Below are positions 6,679 to 12,199 of a DNA stretch of 12,199 nucleotides, piece by piece (position 1 is the stretch's first letter; every line of letters begins with the position of its first letter). A model generated the notes under the pieces. The model had not been told where the DNA came from and did no database searches. It saw nothing but the letters and a program-made list of their open reading frames with translations. Made by a program: the position numbers and the translations under genes. The DNA comes from CAYUXU01 sp964489695 (GTDB lineage Bacteria > Bacillota_I > Bacilli_A > Erysipelotrichales > Erysipelotrichaceae), in contig CAZAZP010000024.1 of NCBI GenBank assembly GCA_964489695.1, forward strand, positions 1 through 12,199, read 5' to 3'.

Positions 6679-7647
6679 ATGGAAACACAAATTTATGATG
6701 TCTTAATTATCGGCGCTGGGCCAGTGGGATTATATACTGGTTATTATTGTGGTTTAAGGAAGCTTAAAACCCTGATTTGCGATAGCTTGGCCTACTGCGG
6801 CGGTCAATTATATAATCTTTATCCTGAAAAACAAATTTATGACTTACCAGGCTTTGTCTCAATTAGTGCGAAACAATTTATTGAAAATCTCTTAACGCAA
6901 ATTGAAACAGTTGAGCATTTAGTTAATTTTCAACTTGAGACAACGGTCACTCAATTTATCAAAACTGCTGATTACTTTGAAGTTTACACCAACCAACAAT
7001 CTATTTATGCCAAAAGTATTATTCTAGCGAGTGGTAATGGCTCTTTTCAACCCCGGACTTTAGGCTTAGCTGAAGAACAACACTTTGAAAATATTTATTA
7101 TTACGTTAATCAAATTAACCAATTCAAAGATAAAGTCGTAACCATCTTTGGTGGTGGTGATAGTGCCGTCGATTGGGCTTTGATGTTAAATCGAGTAGCT
7201 AAAACAGTGACCATTGTTCATCGTCGCGAAGAATTCCGGGCTAAACAAGTGATTGTTGATGCTTTAAAACAATCCAACATTCAAATCATTACTTCCCACG
7301 TCGCAAAAAAATTAATCGGTAGTAATCAACAAGTCCAAGCGATTGAATTAGAACAGATTAATGATCAGACCTCATTTACACTGGAAACTGAAGCTATCAT
7401 TGTTAATTACGGCGTAATTTTAGCTAATAGCTTTTTAAAACAATCAGCTTTAAACCTTGAAGCTGGTAAAATCATCGTCAACCAACAACTTGAAACTAAT
7501 CTGCCTGGCGTCTTTGCTTGTGGGGATGTCTGTTATTATCCAGGTCGAGAAGTTCAAATCACCACCGGGTTAGGTGAAGGCTTAACCGCTTCTGCGATGG
7601 TGTTCCATTATCTCTATCCGGCCCAAAAATCACTTGCTATTCGTTAA
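6679..7647 (+). CDS. Ferredoxin/flavodoxin-NADP+ reductase, thioredoxin-reductase-like type
   Basis: A 322-residue FAD- and NADP-binding oxidoreductase of the type-2 FNR family (as in Bacillus YumC). The FAD-binding GAGPVG lies at residues 12-17, followed by GGQLYNLYPEK at 41-51, the segment that separates this family from thioredoxin reductases. The second dinucleotide fold has GGGDSAVDWA at 158-167, and HRREEFRA at 181-188 carries the arginines that recognise the NADP 2'-phosphate. CGDV at 281-284 with YYPGREVQITTGLGEG completes the FAD site. There is no redox CxxC in the NADP domain, so it does not reduce a disulfide; it shuttles electrons between NADPH and ferredoxin or flavodoxin. It is monocistronic, divergent from the sda operon, and ends in a terminator shared with the convergent thiol-redox operon. 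Its start is fixed by the promoter spacing, despite a weak ribosome site. Confidence 0.93.
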   Translation: METQIYDVLIIGAGPVGLYTGYYCGLRKLKTLICDSLAYCGGQLYNLYPEKQIYDLPGFVSISAKQFIENLLTQIETVEHLVNFQLETTVTQFIKTADYFEVYTNQQSIYAKSIILASGNGSFQPRTLGLAEEQHFENIYYYVNQINQFKDKVVTIFGGGDSAVDWALMLNRVAKTVTIVHRREEFRAKQVIVDALKQSNIQIITSHVAKKLIGSNQQVQAIELEQINDQTSFTLETEAIIVNYGVILANSFLKQSALNLEAGKIIVNQQLETNLPGVFACGDVCYYPGREVQITTGLGEGLTASAMVFHYLYPAQKSLAIR

Positions 7648-7675
7648 AAAAACCGTTAACTAATAACGGTTTTTT
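7647..7675. terminator. Bidirectional terminator between the FNR gene and the thiol-redox operon
   Basis: AAAAAACCGTTA (7647-7658) pairs perfectly with TAACGGTTTTTT (7664-7675) over a five-base loop. The A-run and T-run make it active on both strands. The FNR stop (TAA, 7645-7647) abuts the left arm, and the T-run gives the opposing membrane gene its TAA stop (7674-7676). Confidence 0.9.
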
Positions 7676-8177
7676 AAATACTACAACCTGAACGCTTCAA
7701 ATCGTGTTTTAGCCACCAAATGCCAAGGCCAACTAATAATAAAGAAATAAATTTATAGGGTAACCCAGCGAAAGGTAAAACCATCACGCTAAAGCTAATG
7801 CCTAAACTGGCAAAAAAAGCAATGACACACGGTGTGCATCCATAAGTAAGCATCCCAAATAAGATGGCTAAAAAGCTTAAGTTTTCACCAGCTGAATTAA
7901 TCCCTGTTTGTTTATATAATTGTTGGTTTAAACTAGCTAAATATGTGCTAAAACCAGCCAGTAAAAGATTAATTAAGATATTATTTACGACTAAAACTAC
8001 CCCATATGCTTGGGCCATCTTTTGATAGGGAAGATTAAGCCCGTCTAATATAGTAAAAATTAACCCGTAGAAAATAAATAAGCTAATTTCCCAAGGGCTA
8101 ATTTTAATGGTTTTAAATATTTTCCAAGACACGGATAAATTCTTCAATCGGTTGATTACCGACGAATTCTTGATCAT
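7674..8177 (-). CDS. Small four-helix membrane protein with intramembrane CTPC motif
   Basis: I do not recognise the family. The 167-residue reading has four predicted membrane segments: about 30-48, 57-80, 98-124 and 127-156. The third carries YGCTPCVIAFFASLGIS, with C114 and C117 forming a CxxC with proline inside it, as in thioredoxin-fold and CcdA/DsbD-type redox sites. A further cysteine, C165, is in the short C-terminal tail after WWLKHDLKR. The positive charges at both ends suggest both termini are cytoplasmic. The ATG at 8177 overlaps the preceding redox gene by 65 bases and has a poor ribosome site. GTG at 8130-8132 (a 152-residue protein, 20-base overlap, GAAGAA upstream) is an alternative that keeps all helices. 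As the third gene of the flavoprotein-CPHC operon, a role in passing electrons across the membrane, or in handling thiol-bound metal or sulfur, is inferred. Confidence 0.8.
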   Translation of the reverse strand: MIKNSSVINRLKNLSVSWKIFKTIKISPWEISLFIFYGLIFTILDGLNLPYQKMAQAYGVVLVVNNILINLLLAGFSTYLASLNQQLYKQTGINSAGENLSFLAILFGMLTYGCTPCVIAFFASLGISFSVMVLPFAGLPYKFISLLLVGLGIWWLKHDLKRSGCSI

Positions 8178-8754
8178 TAATCACAATCTTAGGTACGCTT
8201 GAAACTTGATATTCACTGGCTAACTCAGTAAAAGTATGAACTTCTACCATTTCACCAACAATATTTTCATTTAATTGCGCAATTTGGTGAGCCTTTTGTA
8301 CAGCTCCAGGGCAATGAGGACATTGAGTTGTGACAAAAACCTTAATATTGGCAGGCTTAGTTAGTGCTTTAATGCGCTCAACAGTTTCAGCTGGTAAGTG
8401 ATTAGAAGCATGTGAAACTTCAAGTAAGCCAGTTAATAAAGAATTAATTTCATAACCTAAAGGTACCCCTTTAAAACGGACCCGCACATCGGTTTGTTTA
8501 TCATCTAATAAAACAAATGCTGGTGCTTTATCAAAGTCATATGACTTAGCTAAAGCTTCGTTTTCTCCATAAGGTAAGGATTCAAATTTAATCTTGTCAT
8601 TAAGCTCAACTAATTCCTCAAATAATTGTTGGGTCACTTGACTTGGTTCATCAAAATCATCTGTTACAAATAGCCGGATCGTTACTTCATCCACCATCGC
8701 AGCTAATAGTTCTTTTACTTGAGCCACAGTGGCTTCATCAAACATCTTTTTCAT
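8113..8754 (-). CDS. Two-fold glutaredoxin/PDO-like protein (AhpF N-domain type), one CPHC site
   Basis: A 213-residue soluble protein made of two tandem thioredoxin folds. The N-terminal fold (about 1-112) keeps the strand order and a likely cis-proline (AP at 77-78) but has no cysteine. The equivalent of its active site reads FVTDDFDEP (29-37). The C-terminal fold (about 120-213) has VTTQCPHCPGAV with C145 and C148, and cis-Pro188 in SSVPKI. The same layout, inactive fold then active fold, is found in the N-terminal domain of AhpF, and the sequence around CPHCP and VNGKEF-like VINDQEF matches that pattern from memory. It probably takes electrons from the flavoprotein encoded three bases upstream and passes them to a disulfide partner. 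The ribosome site AAAGGAG is within the end of the upstream gene. A glutaredoxin-like PDO is the alternative name; the reaction class is secure, the target is not. Confidence 0.9.
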   Translation of the reverse strand: MKKMFDEATVAQVKELLAAMVDEVTIRLFVTDDFDEPSQVTQQLFEELVELNDKIKFESLPYGENEALAKSYDFDKAPAFVLLDDKQTDVRVRFKGVPLGYEINSLLTGLLEVSHASNHLPAETVERIKALTKPANIKVFVTTQCPHCPGAVQKAHQIAQLNENIVGEMVEVHTFTELASEYQVSSVPKIVINDQEFVGNQPIEEFIRVLENI

Positions 8755-8757
8755 CTG

Positions 8758-9729
8758 TTATTCTCCTTTAGTAATAAATTCATTGGCATATAATGCCGCT
8801 TTAGCCCCTTCGGCTAAAGAGATTGTAATTTGTTTAAACTTTTGTTCAGTTAAGTCACCAGCAGCAAACAAACCAGGGATTGAAGTCATTTGTTTTTCAT
8901 CCACAATTACTTCACCACTAGCATTAAGTGCCACTAAATCTTTCACTAAGTCATTATTAGGAATGACCCCGATTTCAATAAAGGCTCCTTTGACTGAAAC
9001 ATTAATTAATTCGTTGGTAGTTAAGTCACGGACAGCTAAGCTATTTAATAGTTGCTCGCCCACAAACTCTTCCACCACGGCAGGTCGTAAAACTGTTACA
9101 TTAGTTAAGTCTTTAAATTTATTTAGTAGCCAAGCATCAGCCCGGAATTCACTGCGGTGAATTAAGGTGATATGTTTAACTATCTTTGCTAAATCAATCA
9201 CGGCCTCAATCGCCGAGTTACCCCCACCAATAATGGCAATTTCTTTACCTTTAAATAATGGACCATCACAAATAGCACAATAAGTAATACCCCGGTTGGT
9301 AAACTCGGCTTCACCGGGAGCCCCCAATTTGCGTGGTAAGGCGCCCATCGCTAATAAGACACTTTTAGCAGTTAAGCTAAGTCCATCATCTAGTGTTAAT
9401 TCAAACAACTTTGTCTCAGAATTTTTACTTAGTTGACTTACCCATTGGTAATAATGAGTAATACTATTAAAATCTAAATGATCTGTAAAATGATTAGTTA
9501 GTTCTTGTCCGGTAACTTCATTAAAACCTAAAACATTATCAATAATGTTGGTATTGAGTAATTGTCCACCAATTGAGGGAGACACAAGTCCTACTTTTAA
9601 GCCTTTGCGATCAGCATAAAGTGCCGCATTTAAACCAGCGGGCCCCCCACCAATCACAATAAAGTCGTAAGCTTGGGTTTGATTAGAACTTGTAGGTGTT
9701 ACACCCGGAGTTAAATTAATCGTTAACAT
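8758..9729 (-). CDS. trxB: Thioredoxin-reductase/AhpF-like flavoprotein disulfide reductase
   Basis: A 323-residue FAD-dependent reductase that moves electrons from NAD(P)H to a redox-active disulfide. GGGPAG at 27-32 binds FAD, GGQL at 54-57 follows, and the NAD(P) fold contains the catalytic CAIC (C151, C154, in ITYCAICDGPLFKGK), GGGNSAIEA at 168-176 and HRSEFRA at 191-197. The C-terminus, AAGDLTEQKFKQ (289-300) then GAKAALYANEF, is closer to AhpF (KQI...GEGAKASLSAFDYL) than to ordinary TrxB (RQI). It also has a 20-residue N-terminal lead rich in T, S, N and Q, like a leftover interdomain linker. With the next gene supplying the missing AhpF N-domain, the pair looks like a split AhpF. A normal thioredoxin reductase role is the alternative. 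The ATG has AAAGGAG only four bases upstream. The promoter is overlapped by a CsoR/CstR-type operator. Confidence 0.92.
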   Translation of the reverse strand: MLTINLTPGVTPTSSNQTQAYDFIVIGGGPAGLNAALYADRKGLKVGLVSPSIGGQLLNTNIIDNVLGFNEVTGQELTNHFTDHLDFNSITHYYQWVSQLSKNSETKLFELTLDDGLSLTAKSVLLAMGALPRKLGAPGEAEFTNRGITYCAICDGPLFKGKEIAIIGGGNSAIEAVIDLAKIVKHITLIHRSEFRADAWLLNKFKDLTNVTVLRPAVVEEFVGEQLLNSLAVRDLTTNELINVSVKGAFIEIGVIPNNDLVKDLVALNASGEVIVDEKQMTSIPGLFAAGDLTEQKFKQITISLAEGAKAALYANEFITKGE

Positions 9730-9747
9730 ATAGCTCCTTTCTTAGTT

Positions 9748-9776
9748 ATTATACCCCTAGGGGTATATATAAACAA
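9748..9776 (-). promoter_or_regulatory. Proximal promoter of the thiol-redox operon
   Basis: The minus strand has TTGTTT (9771-9776), exactly 17 bases, and TATAAT (9748-9753), then a short leader to the ATG at 9729. The spacer and -10 are almost entirely covered by an 18-bp palindrome, so this promoter should be repressible. Confidence 0.75.
9750..9767. promoter_or_regulatory. CsoR/CstR-type operator palindrome
   Basis: TATACCCCTAGGGGTATA is a perfect 18-bp palindrome. CsoR-family repressors (copper-sensing CsoR, persulfide-sensing CstR) in Bacillota bind A/T-flanked inverted repeats of this ATACCC/GGGTAT kind. It overlaps the spacer and -10 of the operon promoter, the right place for repression. 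The match to the family is from memory; which sensor binds cannot be told from the site. Confidence 0.7.
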
Positions 9777-9792
9777 GCTAATTGCCTTTTAT

Positions 9793-9801
9793 ATTATAGC
9801 A
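9793..9801 (-). promoter_or_regulatory. Possible distal extended -10 promoter of the thiol-redox operon
   Basis: The minus strand reads TGCTATAAT (hexamer 9793-9798), identical to other extended -10 elements in the window, but no -35 is evident. A transcript from here would run through the palindrome, so a bound repressor could block it as a roadblock. Confidence 0.4.
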
Positions 9802-9850
9802 AAACAATTAGTGTTTTAATGTTTTTTACCTTCACTCTTTAAAATCTCCT

Positions 9851-9879
9851 GTGTCAGTTAGGTAGAAATTTGCTACAAT
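9851..9879 (+). promoter_or_regulatory. Promoter of the SIS-domain operon
   Basis: GTGTCA (9851-9856), a 17-base spacer and TACAAT (9874-9879) with TG in the extended position. Transcription would begin near 9886, which excludes the upstream in-frame ATG at 9870 and supports the start at 9909. Confidence 0.6.
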
Positions 9880-9896
9880 TAAATTATAGGAATTTT

Positions 9897-9902
9897 AGGA
9901 GG
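9897..9902 (+). promoter_or_regulatory. Ribosome binding site that sets the first SIS gene start
   Basis: AGGAGG six bases before ATG 9909. The alternative ATG at 9870 has no such site and lies upstream of the predicted transcript. Confidence 0.8.
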
Positions 9903-9908
9903 AGAAAT

Positions 9909-10634
9909 ATGTCAAAATCATCGGCGTACTTAACAGCGTTTAAGGCGCAAATGGAAGACTTAGCTAACAAACAAGGCCCAGATATTATTAAAATGGCTGA
10001 AATGATTGGTCAAGTCATGTTAAATGATGGAATTATTCAATTATTTGGTTGGGATGGTGATCAGACTTTATCGATGGAGTTAGGCTTTCGAGCTGGTGGA
10101 CTAATTCAATATCACCGCTTAGATCCAAAAGAGTTAGTCTTAAGACAAATTATTAGTAATGAAGAATTTAATGACCCAAAGTTTTTAACTGATGCTTCTA
10201 CCGCAGAAAACTTATTAGCACTTTATCAAATTGAAGCCTCTGATGCTTTTTTATTAACCCAAATCAGTCATCCCAATGCCCTAGTGGATAACCTAGCTAA
10301 ACTAGCAAAAAAGCACCAACAAAAAGTCTTTTTAATTACTAATACGAATTTTCCGGGTAATCAAATTAGTACGGCTTATCAGTTAGCTGATGCCATCGTT
10401 GATTTAGCGATTCCTTATCCAGATAATGTTTTAACCTTAGCTGGTGATTTAAAAACCGGCGCAACCGCCAATTTACTAGGCAATATTGTCGCCCAAATGT
10501 TAACCGCGGAAATTTATCATTATTTAGTTGAGAATAACGCTAAACCAGGAATCTTAATTAGTATGAACGTAAAAGGCGCCGATGAACATAACCGCGAATT
10601 AGGGCTCAAATATGATGGCCGTTATAATTCCTAA
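9909..10634 (+). CDS. Divergent SIS-domain protein, ligand loops lost
   Basis: A 241-residue member of the same family as the two genes that follow, recognised by the matching overall layout, RAGG at 61-64 (compare ARAGG in the third copy) and the shared C-terminal KYDGR (compare KYEGR). The sugar-phosphate loops are changed. The FG[ST]GHS loop is FGWDGD (46-51), the SNSG loop is QISHPNA (118-124), and the SRHPSGKK segment is replaced by a shorter STAYQLADAI region (154-163). The fold should persist, but usual phosphosugar binding is doubtful. It may bind another ligand or act as a noncatalytic partner of its paralogs (inference). The start at 9909 is fixed by a perfect ribosome site and the promoter. 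It is the first gene of a three-gene unit, nine bases before the next. Not a pseudogene: the frame is intact and expression signals are strong. Confidence 0.88.
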   Translation: MSKSSAYLTAFKAQMEDLANKQGPDIIKMAEMIGQVMLNDGIIQLFGWDGDQTLSMELGFRAGGLIQYHRLDPKELVLRQIISNEEFNDPKFLTDASTAENLLALYQIEASDAFLLTQISHPNALVDNLAKLAKKHQQKVFLITNTNFPGNQISTAYQLADAIVDLAIPYPDNVLTLAGDLKTGATANLLGNIVAQMLTAEIYHYLVENNAKPGILISMNVKGADEHNRELGLKYDGRYNS

Positions 10635-10643
10635 GGAGCTAAT

Positions 10644-11396
10644 ATGAAAACAAAGATTGATTTAATGGCCTTTAAGGATGCCACACTGAATTATTTAGAA
10701 TGTTTAGAAACCACCCAAAGTGATCAATTAGCCAAAGCCAGCCAAACTTTAGCACAAGCGATTGCTCAAGGTGGCGTCATTCATGTGTTTGGTTCAGGCC
10801 ACTCTTGGGGTTTTGGGATTGAATTATCGAAAAAAGCTGGTACTTTAGTCCCAGTTCATTTAATTTTAACAACTGATTTTGTTTCAAAAGGTTTGGCTAC
10901 TTTAGCTGAATTTAAAGATAAAGTAAATATCTTTGAACGCAAACCTGGCATGGCGGATAAACTTTATGATTTATACGATATTCGCCCAGCTGATGCTTTT
11001 ATTATTATTTCAAATTCAGGCATCAATGGTCTAGTTATTGATATGGCCTTAAAAGCCAAAGCTAAAGGCCATCCCGTGATTGTAATTACGAGTATGGAAC
11101 ATACTTTAGCTGAAGCCTCACGCCACCCCTCAGGTAAAAAACTCTATGAATTAGGTGATATCGTAATTGATAACTGTGGACCACAAGGAGATGCAATTTT
11201 AGCAACTGATGGAATCGCTAAAGTTTGCTCAATTTCCTCGATTACTGGTGGCGTCATCGCTCACCTGTTAACAACTGGCATCGTGGAAGAATTACTAGCC
11301 TTAAACGTAGAAGTACCCCTGTTACGTTACGCCACTGATGAAAATGCTGAATTAATTAACCAACAATTAAAAGACAAATATGAAGGGAGAATTTAA
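10644..11396 (+). CDS. SIS-domain sugar-phosphate-binding protein (UPF0309-like)
   Basis: A 250-residue SIS-fold protein. FGSGHSWGFGIE at 49-60, IISNSGING at 121-129 and SRHPSGKKLYELGD at 159-172 form the phosphosugar pocket. The SRHPSGKK segment is typical of the UPF0309 group of stand-alone SIS proteins, which resemble phosphoheptose isomerase (GmhA) and N-acetylmuramic-acid-phosphate etherase (MurQ). The Ser residues of the SIS loops usually hold the phosphate. The substrate is not known. A single SIS domain means the active unit is probably a dimer or tetramer. AAGGAG overlaps the stop of the previous gene, and the third copy starts one base after this stop, so the three are co-transcribed and probably translationally coupled. 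The middle region (79-104) is unlike that of the third copy, which suggests different sugars. Confidence 0.92.
   Translation: MKTKIDLMAFKDATLNYLECLETTQSDQLAKASQTLAQAIAQGGVIHVFGSGHSWGFGIELSKKAGTLVPVHLILTTDFVSKGLATLAEFKDKVNIFERKPGMADKLYDLYDIRPADAFIIISNSGINGLVIDMALKAKAKGHPVIVITSMEHTLAEASRHPSGKKLYELGDIVIDNCGPQGDAILATDGIAKVCSISSITGGVIAHLLTTGIVEELLALNVEVPLLRYATDENAELINQQLKDKYEGRI
11382..11389 (+). promoter_or_regulatory. Ribosome binding site that sets the third SIS gene start
   Basis: GAAGGGAG lies eight bases before ATG 11398, inside the last codons of the previous gene. It argues against the in-frame ATG at 11380, which would put the ribosome site inside the coding sequence. Confidence 0.8.
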
Positions 11397-11397
11397 T

Positions 11398-12120
11398 ATG
11401 TCTTATTTAACTTACACAGAAACAGTCTTAGATTTATTCGCAAAAATTGATGAGTTGGAAAGAGAAAATATCTTAAAAGCTGCTCAAGTTTTTGCTGATG
11501 CGATTATGAATAATAAAATTATTCATACGTTCGGAACTGGTCACTCACATATGATTGGCATCGAATTATTCGCCCGGGCCGGTGGTTTAGCCAATGTTAA
11601 TGCTATTTTAGATCCAGATGTGATCTCATCTAATGGGGCTCGTCGCTCGAGTGAATTAGAACGTCTACCAGGCTTAGCCCAAATTATTCTGGATCACTAT
11701 ACAATCGCCAATGATGATGTTATGGTGGTTATTTCTAACTCAGGACGCAACAGCGTTCCGATTGAAGTTGCGAAAATTGCGAAAGACCGCGGTATGTATG
11801 TGATTGCGTTAACCAATATGACCCAATCTCAAGCGGCTGTGTCGCGCCATCCTAGTGGTAAAAAGATGTATGAATATGCTGATTTAATTCTGGATACGCA
11901 TGCTCCTTCTGGCGATGCAGCGTTAACTGTTGGGGCCGTCGCAACTGGACCAGTTTCATCTTTAACTAGTATGTTAATTTTGAATAATATCGTCTATGAA
12001 GCTTTAAAGATTGTGGAAGCTAAAGGTGGCGAAATGCCAGTCTTCCAATCACAAAACGTGGATGGCTTTGATAACGATGCCCTGTATGCAAAATACGAAG
12101 GTCGCGTTAAACACTTCTAA
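11398..12120 (+). CDS. SIS-domain sugar-phosphate-binding protein (UPF0309-like), third copy
   Basis: A 240-residue paralog of the preceding gene and the most typical of the three. It has FGTGHSHMIGIELFARAGG at 45-63, VISNSGRNSVPIEVA at 111-125, SRHPSGKKMYEYAD at 149-162, THAPSGDA at 167-174 and the C-terminal KYEGR (232-236). HSH plus ARAGG are the residues I associate with the UPF0309 and MurQ-like SIS group, so a phosphosugar isomerase or related lyase activity is likely but the substrate is open. The start at 11398 has a ribosome site eight bases upstream and follows the second gene's TAA by one base. No sugar transporter, kinase or regulator is visible nearby, and the window ends 79 bases beyond the stop, so the operon may continue. 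Confidence 0.92.
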   Translation: MSYLTYTETVLDLFAKIDELERENILKAAQVFADAIMNNKIIHTFGTGHSHMIGIELFARAGGLANVNAILDPDVISSNGARRSSELERLPGLAQIILDHYTIANDDVMVVISNSGRNSVPIEVAKIAKDRGMYVIALTNMTQSQAAVSRHPSGKKMYEYADLILDTHAPSGDAALTVGAVATGPVSSLTSMLILNNIVYEALKIVEAKGGEMPVFQSQNVDGFDNDALYAKYEGRVKHF

Positions 12121-12199
12121 ATAATCAAACTAAAAACCAGCTCAAGATTATAATACCTTTAAAGTAGACACTAAATAAAAAACAATAAGATGTTAAAAT
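12121..12199. other. AT-rich tail after the SIS operon, nothing assigned
   Basis: No terminator hairpin is visible after the third SIS gene. GATTATAAT near 12146-12154 could be a -10, but no matching -35 is seen. ATG at 12190-12192 has no ribosome site and is cut by the window edge. The transcript may read on into the next gene. Confidence 0.3.

Noticed and set aside
6679..7647. Calling the plus-strand flavoprotein a thioredoxin reductase
   Set aside because: It has no CxxC in the NADP domain and carries the GGQL-YPEK segment of type-2 ferredoxin-NADP reductases.
8729..9160. A 143-codon plus-strand open frame opposite the flavoprotein gene
   Set aside because: It lies wholly over the conserved flavoprotein and CPHC genes, has no ribosome site, and its translation has no recognisable family pattern.
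9870..9908. Longer start for the first SIS gene at 9870
   Set aside because: It precedes the predicted transcription start and has no ribosome site; ATG 9909 has a perfect AGGAGG.
9909..10634. First SIS gene as a pseudogene
   Set aside because: It is full length, in frame, well expressed by its signals and keeps the family C-terminal motif; changed loops look like divergence rather than decay.
11380..11397. Longer start for the third SIS gene at 11380
   Set aside because: The ribosome site GAAGGGAG would then be inside the gene; ATG 11398 is correctly spaced from it.
1..12199. Mobile element, phage, CRISPR or defence system
   Set aside because: No transposase, integrase, terminal inverted repeats, spaced direct repeats or nuclease-like genes were seen; the gene content is metabolic and redox.

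Overview
This is an AT-rich bacterial chromosomal window, most likely from a low-GC Bacillota lineage. All open frames read with the standard bacterial code: TGG encodes Trp, TGA is used as a real stop (the serine dehydratase alpha gene) and most other stops are TAA. Strong AAGGAGG-type ribosome binding sites, extended -10 promoters (TGnTATAAT), the split two-subunit serine dehydratase, DUF1836, DegV and a type-2 ferredoxin-NADP reductase all fit Bacillota. I cannot name the genus from the sequence. No rRNA, tRNA, CRISPR array, transposase, phage gene or origin was recognised, and no gene-free stretch exceeds 300 bases.

Layout. (1) 6-2110, minus strand: a small TPR-like helical protein and an M17 leucyl aminopeptidase (pepA). 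(2) 2228-3644, plus strand: a DUF1836 putative regulator and a DegV-family fatty-acid-binding protein, divergent from pepA. (3) 3656-6553, minus strand: a tight four-gene operon read sdaAB, sdaAA, deoC, SIMPL-domain protein. It breaks down serine to pyruvate and deoxyribose-phosphate to glyceraldehyde-3-phosphate plus acetaldehyde. (4) 6679-7647, plus strand: a thioredoxin-reductase-like ferredoxin/flavodoxin NADP reductase. (5) 7674-9729, minus strand: a three-gene thiol-redox operon. It encodes an AhpF-like/TrxB flavoprotein, a two-fold glutaredoxin/PDO-like protein with one CPHC site, and a small membrane protein with an intramembrane CTPC motif. (6) 9909-12120, plus strand: three tandem SIS-domain (sugar-phosphate-binding) paralogs, the first of which has lost the usual ligand loops.

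The most interesting part is region 5. The first two genes together look like an AhpF split into two polypeptides. The third offers a CxxC in the membrane to receive or give electrons. The promoter is overlapped by a perfect 18-bp palindrome, TATACCCCTAGGGGTATA, of the kind recognised by CsoR/CstR-family repressors (copper or persulfide sensors). My working inference is a copper- or reactive-sulfur-responsive system: NAD(P)H to flavoprotein to CPHC protein to membrane CTPC protein. No ahpC, csoR/cstR or sulfur-transfer gene lies in the window to confirm this.

Transcription units are compactly packed. Both complete convergent gene pairs (3644/3656 and 7647/7674) share one bidirectional hairpin terminator in which the T-tract of one strand supplies the TAA stop of the opposing gene. 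The left window edge looks like a third, truncated case. Intergenic promoters repeatedly use the extended -10 TGCTATAAT.
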